64,000 nucleotides of DNA from Apostichopus japonicus. Taxonomy: Eukaryota > Echinodermata > Holothuroidea > Aspidochirotida > Stichopodidae. The notes beneath the pieces are model-generated. The model worked only from the letters and a program-made list of their open reading frames with translations. It ran no database searches and was not told where the DNA came from. How positions within the stretch are numbered: position 1 is the stretch's first letter; each line of letters starts with the position of its first letter. Shown here piece by piece: positions 10,032 to 21,350 of the stretch. The stretch covers positions 26,163,398 through 26,227,397 of the forward strand of contig NC_092577.1 of the NCBI RefSeq assembly GCF_037975245.1, written 5' to 3'. The position numbers and the translations under genes are program-made.

Positions 10032-10180
10032 TTAATATATTGATCGCCAACATTTGGTCCGTTTTGTGGTAATTTCAAAACTGCTATTCAATATTGGGGA
10101 ACTGCTATGCAACAAAAATATTGTACAGCAATTGTCGAAATTTGTTGCTATGCAATTTTTTGGCCATAAGTCGAACACTG

Positions 10181-11452
10181 TTCGTAAAGGGTTATCTCGT
10201 TTTGAAGTTTATTTTACCACAAACAATGGGCTACTCGTGATCCCTGGTGTCCTCATGCACACTGACGATGACTATATATTGTGTTGGGTCACCATGGAAA
10301 ACGTTAAAACAAGGAACCTCCAAACAACATTTACACATTCGGATACTCTTTTCGGTAAAAATGAAAAACTGGTAGCAGAAACCTAACTGTGCACTCTCAA
10401 TAATTCTAGTGAAGCTGGCATTGCCCTTTAGGAAGAGATTCTTCAGACTGTCTTTTTCAACAAAGCGTACATACGCTTTTTGTTTAGCTGTGTATTCTTG
10501 ACTGGTACTCACTACCCCCCTCCCCCCCCCCCGCCCTCCCTCACATATAAAACTTATGTAGGAAGCGTTTTCTAATATGCATTTCGAAAGTGTATACCAG
10601 AAGGTGCTAATCTTCGTTAAGTGGACTAGGGTTTTATTTGTAGCTTTGTGCGCTTTATTTCTCAGGGAACTAAAACTAAGCCATTCATATTCCCGAAGCA
10701 ATTATGAAATCATTATTTACCTTCATCGAAACTTCGCGAGAAATTGTGTAGAAATATCAAGGCTAAATAAACATGTTTTATTACGTTGATGTTATTCCAA
10801 TGAAAAATAGTGTGTATATTAAATCCAATTATGAATTGGTTTGTCATATACTCTCATAAGGAAAATCTCTTTCTTGCTAGTACCGGTCCTTCACATTGAT
10901 TTTGAATTAAACAATAAAGCTCAAACAATCCAGCTGTCCATACCAGCTTTATCCTTACATTCTAGCATTCCAGGCATGTGATGAATTCATATAACCATTG
11001 TTTGTAGGGTTGATGGTTTTAATTCTTGATATAAAATAAGACGTTTTGATCATTGTCTGTGTACCCCCAAAAGTCATCCTGGAACTCATACAACATGCCC
11101 AGAATGCAGCATCAATAGGTGAATTTCCATATTCCAGTATAGCTAAAACAATTGTCAAAGTTATTGTTTTGACTCATAAGGGCAATGAAGGCACAGACTG
11201 CAAACTTCAGTTAAGGTTTAATTTACATCACATTCATGATCTGTTGCCCAAAAGATTCACTGGTTCTTCTACCTAACCTGCTTGTTGATCACCTCGTATT
11301 GGGCCTGACCTAATTGCTTGGGGACCAATCTTCATCGACTGAATGTTATGCCTACTTGATAAAGAGACTAAAGAAGCCCATTTAGTTAACGTCTTTTCCT
11401 CAGGCTGAGGGAAAAAAAGAAAGTTTTCGGAACAAATATGGATAGTGACCGT
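10181..11452 (+). repeat. 1.27-kb dispersed repeat, copy B (full unit)
   Basis: The unit starts with TTCGTAAAGGGTTATCTCGT at 10181. The same sequence, slightly changed, reappears 1272 bp later at 11453, giving a unit length of 1272 bp. From 10275 on it aligns with copy A (3591-4686, 5363-5491) without the 676-bp interruption. It includes a poly-C tract absent from copy A. A 156-codon minus-strand frame (10231-10701) crosses that C-rich tract and has no recognisable domain, so it is not treated as a gene. Confidence 0.8.
10515..10540. repeat. C-rich tract, G-quadruplex-prone on the minus strand
   Basis: C runs of about 6, 11, 3 and 3 are separated by single bases. On the minus strand this meets the usual four-run G-quadruplex pattern. 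It lies within copy B and is missing in copy A. Confidence 0.6.
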
Positions 11453-11597
11453 TTCGTAAAGGGTTATCTCGTTGTAAAATTTATTTTACCATTAACAATG
11501 GGCCACTCGTGACCACTGGTTTTCTCATGCACACTGACGATGACTATATATTGTGTTAGGTCACCATGAACAGCGTAAAAATAAGGAACCTCCAAAA
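11453..11597 (+). repeat. Partial next unit of the 1.27-kb repeat, cut by the satellite
   Basis: This stretch repeats 10181-10325 with a period of exactly 1272 bp at both ends (TTCGTAAAGGG at 11453 and AAGGAACCTCCAAA at 11583-11596). Homology stops at about 11597, where satellite sequence begins. The array therefore starts about 145 bp into a unit. It contains TGCACACTGAC (11528-11538), also found in every satellite monomer. Confidence 0.8.
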
Positions 11598-11741
11598 TGA
11601 CCAAATGACCTTTGACCTCCACCAAAATCCTTCGACTTCCGGTGGTCCCTAGGATCCACGTGCACACTGACTATGAAGTTGGTCCGACATTCCGTGCCTG
11701 AGATATCGCGTTTACAAAGTTCGTCACCATTTCTCAACTGG

Positions 11742-11764
11742 TGACCCCAAATGACCTTTGACCT
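11742..11764 (-). promoter_or_regulatory. DR4+DR1 nuclear-receptor half-site cluster (one example; recurs in nearly every monomer)
   Basis: Read on the minus strand, two AGGTCA half-sites one base apart form a perfect DR1 (plus strand TGACCTTTGACCT, 11752-11764). A third half-site, GGGTCA (plus strand TGACCC, 11742-11747), follows at 4-bp spacing, a DR4 arrangement. DR1 is the preferred element of RXR homodimers, HNF4 and COUP-TF families; DR4 is typical of TR/LXR-type heterodimers. In monomers with the CCTC variant the third half-site becomes a perfect AGGTCA. Some monomers break the DR1, such as the TGACATTTGACC variants around 47,520, 50,080, 53,080 and 61,990. Binding is inferred from sequence only. 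Confidence 0.6.
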
Positions 11765-11780
11765 CCACCAATATCCTTCG

Positions 11781-11789
11781 ACTTCCGGT
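11781..11789 (-). promoter_or_regulatory. ETS consensus site (one example per monomer)
   Basis: ACTTCCGGT reads ACCGGAAGT on the minus strand, the consensus for ETS-family factors. It recurs every 146 bp through the array, 29 bp (start to start) after the DR1 element. Function is inferred only. Confidence 0.45.
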
Positions 11790-11793
11790 GGTC

Positions 11794-11811
11794 CCTAGGA
11801 TCCACGTGCAC
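11794..11811. promoter_or_regulatory. Palindrome block with CACGTG E-box (one example per monomer)
   Basis: Overlapping palindromes CCTAGG (11794-11799), GGATCC (11798-11803), CACGTG (11803-11808) and GTGCAC (11806-11811) are packed into 18 bp. CACGTG is the canonical E-box of Myc/Max, USF and CLOCK-type bHLH factors. The block is among the least variable parts of the monomer; a CTTGG variant removes CCTAGG in some units. GGATCC predicts a single BamHI cut per unit. Confidence 0.5.
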
Positions 11812-14800
11812 ACTGACTATGAAGTTGGTCCGACATTCCGTGCCTGAGATATCGCGTTTACAAAGTTCGTCACCATTTCTCAACTGGTGACCCCAAATGA
11901 CCTTTGACCTCCACCAATATCCTTCGACTTCCGGTGGTCCCTAGGATCCACGTGCACACTGACTATGAAGTTGGTCCGACATTCCGTGCCTGAGATATCG
12001 CGTTTACAAAGTTCGTCACCATTTCTCAACTGGTGACCCCAAATGACCTTTGACCTCCACCAATATCCTTCGACTTCCGGTGGTCCCTAGGATCCACGTG
12101 CACACTGACTATGAAGTTGGTCCGACATTCCGTGCCTGAGATATCGCGTTTACAAAGTTCGTCACCATTTCTCAACTGGTGACCCCAAATGACCTTTGAC
12201 CTCCACCAATATCCTTCGACTTCCGGTGGTCCCTAGGATCCACGTGCACACTGACTATGAAGTTGGTCCGACATTCCGTGCCTGAGATATCGCGTTTACA
12301 AAGTTCGTCACCATTTCTCCCCTGGTGACCCCAAATGACCTTTGACCTCTACCAATATCCTTCGACTTCCGGTGGTCCCTAGGATCCACGTGCACACTGA
12401 CTATGAAGTTGGTCCGACATTCCGTGCCTGAGATATCGCGTTTACAAAGTTCGTCACCATTTCTCCCCTGGTGACCCCAAATGACCTTTGACCTGCACCA
12501 ATATCCTTCGACTTCCGGTGGTCCCTAGGATCCACGTGCACACTGACTATGAAGTTGGTCCGACATTCCGTGCCTGAGATATCGCGTTTACAAAGTTCGT
12601 CACCATTTCTCCTCTGGTGACCCCAAATGACCTTTGACCTCCACCAATATCCTTCGACTTCCGGTGGTCCCTAGGATCCACGTGCACACTGACTATGAAG
12701 TTGGTCCGACATTCCGTGCCTGAGATATCGCGTTTACAAAGTTCGTCACCATTTCTCCCCTGGTGACCCCAAATGACCTTTGACCTCCACCAATATCCTT
12801 CGACTTCCGGTGGTCCCTAGGATCCACGTGCACACTGACTATGAAGTTGGTCCGACATTCCGTGCCTGAGATATCGCGTTTACAAAGTTCGTCACCATTT
12901 CTCCCCTGGTGACCCCAAATGACCTTTGACCTGCACCAAAATCCTTCGACTTCCGGTGGTCCCTAGGATCCACGTGCACACTGACTATGAAGTTGGTCCG
13001 ACATTCCGTGCCTGAGATATCGCGTTTACAAAGTTCGTCACCATTTCTCCCCTGGTGACCCCAAATGACCTTTGACCTGCACCAAAATCCTTCGACTTCC
13101 GGTGGTCCCTAGGATCCACGTGCACACTGACTATGAAGTTGGTCCGACATTCCGTGCCTGAGATATCGCGTTTACAAAGTTCGTCACCATTTCTCCCCTG
13201 GTGACCCCAAATGACCTTTGACCTGCACCAAAATCCTTCGACTTCCGGTGGTCCCTAGGATCCACGTGCACACTGACTATGAAGTTGGCCCGACATTCCG
13301 TGCCTGAGATATCGCGCTTACAAAGTTCGTCACCATTTCTCCCCTGGTGACCCCAAATGACCTTTGACCTCCACCAAAATCCTTCGACTTCCGGTGGTCC
13401 CTAGGATCCACGTGCACACTGACTATGAAGTTGGTCCGACATTCCGTGCCTGAGATATCGCGTTTACAAAGTTCGTCACCATTTCTCCCCTGGTGACCCC
13501 AAATGACCTTTGACCTCCACCAATATCCTTCGACTTCCGGTGGTCCCTAGGATCCACGTGCACACTGACTATGAAGTTGGTCCGACATTCCGTGCCTGAG
13601 ATATCGCGTTTACAAAGTTCGTCACCATTTCTCAACTAGTGACCCCAAATGACCTTTGACCTCCACCAATATCCTTCGACTTCCGGTGGTCCCTAGGATC
13701 CACGTGCACACTGACTATGAAGTTGGTCCGACATTCCGTGCCTGAGATATCGCGTTTACAAAGTTCGTCACCATTTCTCCCCTGGTGACCCCAAATGACC
13801 TTTGACCTCCACCAAAATCCTTCGACTTCCGGTGGTCCCTAGGATCCACGTGCACACTGACTATGAAGTTGGTCCGACATTCCGTGCCTGAGATATCGCG
13901 TTTACAAAGTTCGTCACCATTTCTCAACTGGTGACCCCAAATGACCTTTGACCTGCACCAAAATCCTTCGACTTCCGGTGGTCCCTAGGATCCACGTGCA
14001 CACTGACTATGAAGTTGGTCCGACATTCCGTGCCTGAGATATCGCGTTTACAAAGTTCGTCACCATTTCTCCCCTGGTGACCCCAAATGACCTTTGACCT
14101 GCACCAAAATCCTTCGACTTCCGGTGGTCCCTAGGATCCACGTGCACACTGACTATGAAGTTGGCCCGACATTCCGTGCCTGAGATATCGCGCTTACAAA
14201 GTTCGTCACCATTTCTCCCCTGGTGACCCCAAATGACCTTTGACCTCCACCAAAATCCTTCGACTTCCGGTAGTCCCTAGGATCCACGTGCACACTGACT
14301 ATGAAGTTGGTCCGACATTCCGTGCCTGAGATATCGCGTTTACAAAGTTCGTCACCATTTCTCAACTGGTGACCCCAAATGACCTTTGACCTGCACCAAA
14401 ATCCTTCGACTTCCGGTGGTCCCTAGGATCCACGTGCACACTGACTATGAAGTTGGTCCGACATTCCGTGCCTGAGATATCGCGTTTACAAAGTTCGTCA
14501 CCATTTCTCCCCTGGTGACCCCAAATGACCTTTGACCTGCACCAAAATCCTTCGACTTCCGGTGGTCCCTAGGATCCACGTGCACACTGACTATGAAGTT
14601 GGTCCGACATTCCGTGCCTGAGATATCGCGTTTACAAAGTTCGTCACCATTTCTCAACTGGTGACCCCAAATGACCTTTGACCTCCACCAATATCCTTCG
14701 ACTTCCGGTGGTCCCTAGGATCCACGTGCACACTGACTATGAAGTTGGTCCGACATTCCGTGCCTGAGATATCGCGTTTACAAAGTTCGTCACCATTTCT

Positions 14801-14817
14801 CCCCTGGTGACCCCAAA

Positions 14818-17299
14818 TGACCTTTGACCTCTACCAATATCCTTCGACTTCCGGTGGTCCCTAGGATCCACGTGCACACTGACTATGAAGTTGGTCCGAC
14901 ATTCCGTGCCTGAGATATCGCGTTTACAAAGTTCGTCACCATTTCTCCTCTGGTGACCCCAAATGACCTTTGACCTCCACCAATATCCTTCGACTTCCGG
15001 TGGTCCCTAGGATCCACGTGCACACTGACTATGAAGTTTGTCCGACATTCCGTGCCTGAGATATCGCGTTTACAAAGTTCGTCACCATTTCTCCTCTGGT
15101 GACCCCAAATGACCTTTGACCTCCACCAATATCCTTCGACTTCCGGTGGTCCCTAGGATCCACGTGCACACTGACTATGAAGTTTGTCCGACATTCCGTG
15201 CCTGAGAAATCGCGTTTACAAAGTTCGTCACCATTTCTCCCCTGGTGACCCCAAATGACCTTTGACCTCCACCAATATCCTTCGACTTCCGGTGGTCCCT
15301 AGGATCCACGTGCACACTGACTATGAAGTTGGTCCGACATTCCGTGCCTGAGATATCGCGTTTACAAAGTTCGTCACCATTTCTCCCCTGGTGACCCCAA
15401 ATGACCTTTGACCTGCACCAAAATCCTTCGACTTCCGGTGGTCCCTAGGATCCACGTGCACACTGACTATGAAGTTGGTCCGACATTCCGTGCCTGAGAT
15501 ATCGCGTTTACAAAGTTCGTCACCATTTCTCCCCTGGTGACCCCAAATGACCTTTGACCTGCACCAAAATCCTTCGACTTCCGGTGGTCCCTAGGATCCA
15601 CGTGCACACTGACTATGAAGTTGGTCCGACATTCCGTGCCTGAGATATCGCGTTTACAAAGTTCGTCACCATTTCTCCCCTGGTGACCCCAAATGACCTT
15701 TGACCTGCACCAAAATCCTTCGACTTCCGGTGGTCCCTAGGATCCACGTGCACACTGACTATGAAGTTGGCCCGACATTCCGTGCCTGAGATATCGCGCT
15801 TACAAAGTTCGTCACCATTTCTCCCCTGGTGACCCCAAATGACCTTTGACCTCCACCAAAATCCTTCGACTTCCGGTGGTCCCTAGGATCCACGTGCACA
15901 CTGACTATGAAGTTGGTCCGACATTCCGTGCCTGAGATATCGCGTTTACAAAGTTCGTCACCATTTCTCCCCTGGTGACCCCAAATGACCTTTGACCTGC
16001 ACCAAAATCCTTCGACTTCCGGTGGTCCCTAGGATCCACGTGCACACTGACTATGAAGTTGGTCCGACATTCCGTGCCTGAGATATCGCGTTTACAAAGT
16101 TCGTCACCATTTCTCCCCTGGTGACCCCAAATGACCTTTGACCTCTACCAATATCCTTCGACTTCCGGTGGTCCCTAGGATCCACGTGCACACTGACTAT
16201 GAAGTTGGTCCGACATTCCGTGCCTGAGATATCGCGTTTACAAAGTTCGTCACCATTTCTCCTCTGGTGACCCCAAATGACCTTTGACCTCCACCAATAT
16301 CCTTCGACTTCCGGTGGTCCCTAGGATCCACGTGCACACTGACTATGAAGTTTGTCCGACATTCCGTGCCTGAGATATCGCGTTTACAAAGTTCGTCACC
16401 ATTTCTCCTCTGGTGACCCCAAATGACCTTTGACCTCCACCAATATCCTTCGACTTCCGGTGGTCCCTAGGATCCACGTGCACACTGACTATGAAGTTTG
16501 TCCGACATTCCGTGCCTGAGAAATCGCGTTTACAAAGTTCGTCACCATTTCTCCCCTGGTGACCCCAAATGACCTTTGACCTCCACCAATATCCTTCGAC
16601 TTCCGGTGGTCCCTAGGATCCACGTGCACACTGACTATGAAGTTGGTCCGACATTCCGTGCCTGAGATATCGCGTTTACAAAGTTCGTCACCATTTCTCC
16701 CCTGGTGACCCCAAATGACCTTTGACCTGCACCAAAATCCTTCGACTTCCGGTGGTCCCTAGGATCCACGTGCACACTGACTATGAAGTTGGTCCGACAT
16801 TCCGTGCCTGAGATATCGCGTTTACAAAGTTCGTCACCATTTCTCCCCTGGTGACCCCAAATGACCTTTGACCTGCACCAAAATCCTTCGACTTCCGGTG
16901 GTCCCTAGGATCCACGTGCACACTGACTATGAAGTTGGTCCGACATTCCGTGCCTGAGATATCGCGTTTACAAAGTTCGTCACCATTTCTCCCCTGGTGA
17001 CCCCAAATGACCTTTGACCTGCACCAAAATCCTTCGACTTCCGGTGGTCCCTAGGATCCACGTGCACACTGACTATGAAGTTGGCCCGACATTCCGTGCC
17101 TGAGATATCGCGCTTACAAAGTTCGTCACCATTTCTCCCCTGGTGACCCCAAATGACCTTTGACCTCCACCAAAATCCTTCGACTTCCGGTGGTCCCTAG
17201 GATCCACGTGCACACTGACTATGAAGTTGGTCCGACATTCCGTGCCTGAGATATCGCGTTTACAAAGTTCGTCACCATTTCTCCCCTGGTGACCCCAAA
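14818..17299. repeat. Tandem duplication of a 9-monomer block (period 1314 bp)
   Basis: Eight successive monomers starting at 14818 have the same order of diagnostic variants as those starting at 16132. These include CTACCAATAT, two CCTCTGG/TTTGTCC units, a rare GAGAAATCG (15205 and 16519), and a GGCCC/GCGCTTAC unit. The ninth monomers differ. The block therefore copied as a unit 1314 bp long (9 x 146). Confidence 0.75.
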
Positions 17300-19471
17300 T
17301 GACCTTTGACCTCCACCAATATCCTTCGACTTCCGGTGGTCCCTAGGATCCACGTGCACACTGACTATGAAGTTGGTCCGACATTCCGTGCCTGAGATAT
17401 CGCGTTTACAAAGTTCGTCACCATTTCTCCCCTGGTGACCCCAAATGACCTTTGACCTGCACCAAAATCCTTCGACTTCCGGTGGTCCCTAGGATCCACG
17501 TGCACACTGACTATGAAGTTGGTCCGACATTCCGTGCCTGAGATATCGCGTTTACAAAGTTCGTCACCATTTCTCCCCTGGTGACCCCAAATGACCTTTG
17601 ACCTGCACCAAAATCCTTCGACTTCCGGTGGTCCCTAGGATCCACGTGCACACTGACTATGAAGTTGGCCCGACATTCCGTGCCTGAGATATCGCGCTTA
17701 CAAAGTTCGTCACCATTTCTCCCCTGGTGACCCCAAATGACCTTTGACCTCCACCAAAATCCTTCGACTTCCGGTGGTCCCTAGGATCCACGTGCACACT
17801 GACTATGAAGTTGGTCCGACATTCCGTGCCTGAGATATCGCGTTTACAAAGTTCGTCACCATTTCTCAACTGGTGACCCCAAATGACCTTTGACCTGCAC
17901 CAAAATCCTTCGACTTCCGGTGGTCCCTAGGATCCACGTGCACACTGACTATGAAGTTGGTCCGACATTCCGTGCCTGAGATATCGCGTTTACAAAGTTC
18001 GTCACCATTTCTCCCCTGGTGACCCCAAATGACCTTTGACCTGCACCAAAATCCTTCGACTTCCGGTGGTCCCTAGGATCCACGTGCACACTGACTATGA
18101 AGTTGGTCCGACATTCCGTGCCTGAGATATCGCGTTTACAAAGTTCGTCACCATTTCTCCCCTGGTGACCCCAAATGACCTTTGACCTGCACCAAAATCC
18201 TTCGACTTCCGGTGGTCCCTAGGATCCACGTGCACACTGACTATGAAGTTGGTCCGACATTCCGTGCCTGAGATATCGCGTTTACAATGTTCGTCACCAT
18301 TTCTCCCCTGGTGACCCCAAATGACCTTTGACCTGCACCAAAATCCTTCGACTTCCGGTGGTCCCTAGGATCCACGTGCACACTGACTATGAAGTTGGTC
18401 CGACATTCCGTGCCTGAGATATCGCGTTTACAAAGTTCGTCACCATTTCTCAACTGGTGACCTCAAATGACCTTTGACCTCTACCAAAATCCTTCGACTT
18501 CCGGTGGTCCCTAGGATCCACGTGCACACTGACTATGAAGTTGGTCCGACATTCCGTGCCTGAGATATCGCGTTTACAAAGTTCGTCACCATTTCTCAAC
18601 TGGTGACCCCAAATGACCTTTGACCTGCACCAATATCCTTCGACTTCCGGTGGTCCCTAGGATCCACGTGCACACTGACTATGAAGTTGGTCCGACATTC
18701 CGTGCCTGAGATATCGCGTTTACAAAGTTCGTCACCATTTCTCAACTGGTGACCCCAAATGACCTTTGACCTGCACCAATATCCTTCGACTTCCGGTGGT
18801 CCCTAGGATCCACGTGCACACTGACTATGAAGTTGGTCCGACATTCCGTGCCTGAGATATCGCGTTTACAAAGTTCGTCACCATTTCTCAACTGGTGACC
18901 CCAAATGACCTTTGACCTGCACCAATATCCTTCGACTTCCGGTGGTCCCTAGGATCCACGTGCACACTGACTATGAAGTTGGTCCGACATTCCGTGCCTG
19001 AGATATCGCGTTTACAAAGTTCGTCACCATTTCTCAACTGGTGACCCCAAATGACCTTTGACCTGCACCAATATCCTTCGACTTCCGGTGGTCCCTAGGA
19101 TCCACGTGCACACTGACTATGAAGTTGGTCCGACATTCCGTGCCTGAGATATCGCGTTTACAAAGTTCGTCACCATTTCTCAACTGGTGACCCCAAATGA
19201 CCTTTGACCTGCACCAATATCCTTCGACTTCCGGTGGTCCCTAGGATCCACGTGCACACTGACTATGAAGTTGGTCCGACATTCCGTGCCTGAGATATCG
19301 CGTTTACAAAGTTCGTCACCATTTCTCAACTGGTGACCCCAAATGACCTTTGACCTGCACCAATATCCTTCGACTTCCGGTGGTCCCTAGGATCCACGTG
19401 CACACTGACTATGAAGTTGGTCCGACATTCCGTGCCTGAGATATCGCGTTTACAAAGTTCGTCACCATTTC

Positions 19472-20160
19472 TCAACTGGTGACCCCAAATGACCTTTGAC
19501 CTCTACCAAAATCCTTCGACTTCCGGTGGTCCCTTGGATCCACGGGCACACTGACTATGAAGTTGGTCCGACATTCCGTGCCTGAGATATCGCGTTTACA
19601 AAGTTCGTAACCATTTCTCAACTGGTGACCCCAAATGACCTTTGACCTGCACAAAAATCCTTCGACTTCCGGTGGTCCCTTGGATCCACGTGCACACTGA
19701 CTATGAAGTTGGTCCGACATTCCGTGCCTGAGATATCGCGCTTACAAAGTTCGTCACCATTTCTCCCCTGGTGACCCCAAATGACCTTTGACCTGCACCA
19801 AAATCCTTCGACTTCCGGTGGTCCCTAGGATCCACGTGCACACTGACTATGAAGTTGGTCCGACATTCCGTGCCTGAGATATCGCGTTTACAAAGTTCGT
19901 CACCATTTCTCAACTGGTGACCCCAAATGACCTTTGACCTCTACCAAAATCCTTCGACTTCCGGTGGTCCCTTGGATCCACGGGCACACTGACTATGAAG
20001 TTGGTCCGACATTCCGTGCCTGAGATATCGCGTTTACAAAGTTCGTAACCATTTCTCAACTGGTGACCCCAAATGACCTTTGACCTGCACAAAAATCCTT
20101 CGACTTCCGGTGGTCCCTTGGATCCACGTGCACACTGACTATGAAGTTGGTCCGACATTC
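19472..20160. repeat. 3-monomer duplication (period 438 bp)
   Basis: The rare CACGGGCAC variant (normally CACGTGCAC) occurs at 19541 and 19979. A nearby TTCGTAACC variant and a CCCTTGG variant are also shared at the same 438-bp offset. Confidence 0.7.
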
Positions 20161-20780
20161 CGTGCCTGAGATATCGCGTTTACAAAGTTCGTCACCATTT
20201 CTCCCCTGGTGACCCCAAATGACCTTTGACCTCTACCAAAATCCTTCGACTTCCGGTGGTCCCTAGGATCCACGAGCACACTGATTATGAAGTTGGTCCG
20301 ACATTCCGTGCCTGAGATATCGCGCTTACAAAGTTCGTCACCATTTCTCCCCTGGTGACCCCAAATGACCTTTGACCTGCACCAAAATCCTTCGACTTCC
20401 GGTGGTCCCTAGGATCCACGTGCACACTGACTATGAAGTTGGTCCGACATTCCGTGCCTGAGATATCGCGTTTACACAGTTCGTCACCATTTCTCAACTG
20501 GTGACCCCAAATGACCTTTGACCTGCACCAAAATCCTTGGACTTCCGGTGGTCCCTAGGATCCACGTGCACACAGACTATCAAGTTGGTCCGACATTCCG
20601 TGCCTGAGATATCGCGCTTACAAAGTTCGTCACTATTTCTCCCCTGGTGACCTCAAATGACCTTTGACCTGCACCAAAATCCTTCGACTTCCGGTGGTCC
20701 CTAGGATCCACGTGCACACTGACTATGAAGTTGGCCCGACATTCCGTGCCTGAGATATCGCGTTTACAATGTTCGTCACC

Positions 20781-20790
20781 ATTTCCCCCT
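20781..20790. repeat. 1-bp deletion monomer, shared 40 units away
   Basis: ATTTCCCCCT replaces ATTTCTCCCCT here and again at 26620. The distance of 5839 bp is 40 x 146 minus one. The same monomers also share AATGTTC and GGCCC variants, so they descend from one deletion event followed by copying of a long segment. Confidence 0.65.
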
Positions 20791-21350
20791 GGTGACCCCA
20801 AATGACCTTTGACCTGCACCAAAATCCTTCGACTTCCGGTGGTCCCTTGGATCCACGTGCACACTGACTATGAAGTTGGTCCGACATTCCGTGCCTGAGA
20901 TATCGCGTTTACAAAGTTCGTCACCATTTCTCAACTGGTGACCTCAAATGACCTTTGACCTCTACCAAAATCCTTCGACTTCCGGTGGTCCCTAGGATCC
21001 ACGTGCACACTGACTATGAAGTGGGTCCGACATTCCGTGCCTGAGATATCGCGTTTACAAAGTTCGTCACCATTTCTCAACTGGTGACCCCAAATGACCT
21101 TTGACCTGCACCAATATCCTTCGACTTCCGGTGGTCCCTAGGATCCACGTGCACACTGACTATGATGTTGGTCCGACATTCCGTGCCTGAGATATCGCGC
21201 TTACAAAGTTCGTCACCATTTCTCCCCTGGTGACCCCAAATGACCTTTGACCTGCACCAAAATCCTTCGACTTCCGGTGGTCCCTAGGATCCACGTGCAC
21301 ACTGACTATGAAGTTGGTCCGACATTCCGTGCCTGAGATATCGCGTTTAC

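Larger units (their letters stand above)
6883..10035. mobile_element. TTAA-flanked DNA-transposon-like element carrying a P2X7-like pseudogene
   Basis: The left end (6887-6911) and right end (10007-10031) are 25-bp inverted repeats identical at 22 positions and sharing GGCCATGACACGAAAA. Both are immediately bordered by TTAA (6883-6886 and 10032-10035), which looks like a target-site duplication. A TGACGTCA octamer lies exactly 182 bp in from each end (7069-7076 and 9842-9849), supporting the element's limits. TTAA duplications are typical of piggyBac and Kolobok superfamilies; the inverted-repeat sequence was not matched to either. The interior holds a broken P2X7-like gene near the left end and no recognisable transposase, so the copy is non-autonomous or decayed. 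It sits between the two copies of the 1.27-kb repeat. Confidence 0.72.

Noticed and set aside
10231-10701. 156-codon minus-strand frame
   Set aside because: It crosses a poly-C tract giving a glycine/arginine-rich run, lies in a dispersed repeat, is not conserved in copy A, and has no recognisable domain.
11771-11880. CENP-B box in the monomer
   Set aside because: The two TTCG occurrences (in CCTTCGACTTCCGG and GTTCGTCACC) lack the required A and CGGG at the proper spacing, and the minus strand has no TTCG. No CENP-B-type box is present, so centromere identity cannot be argued this way.
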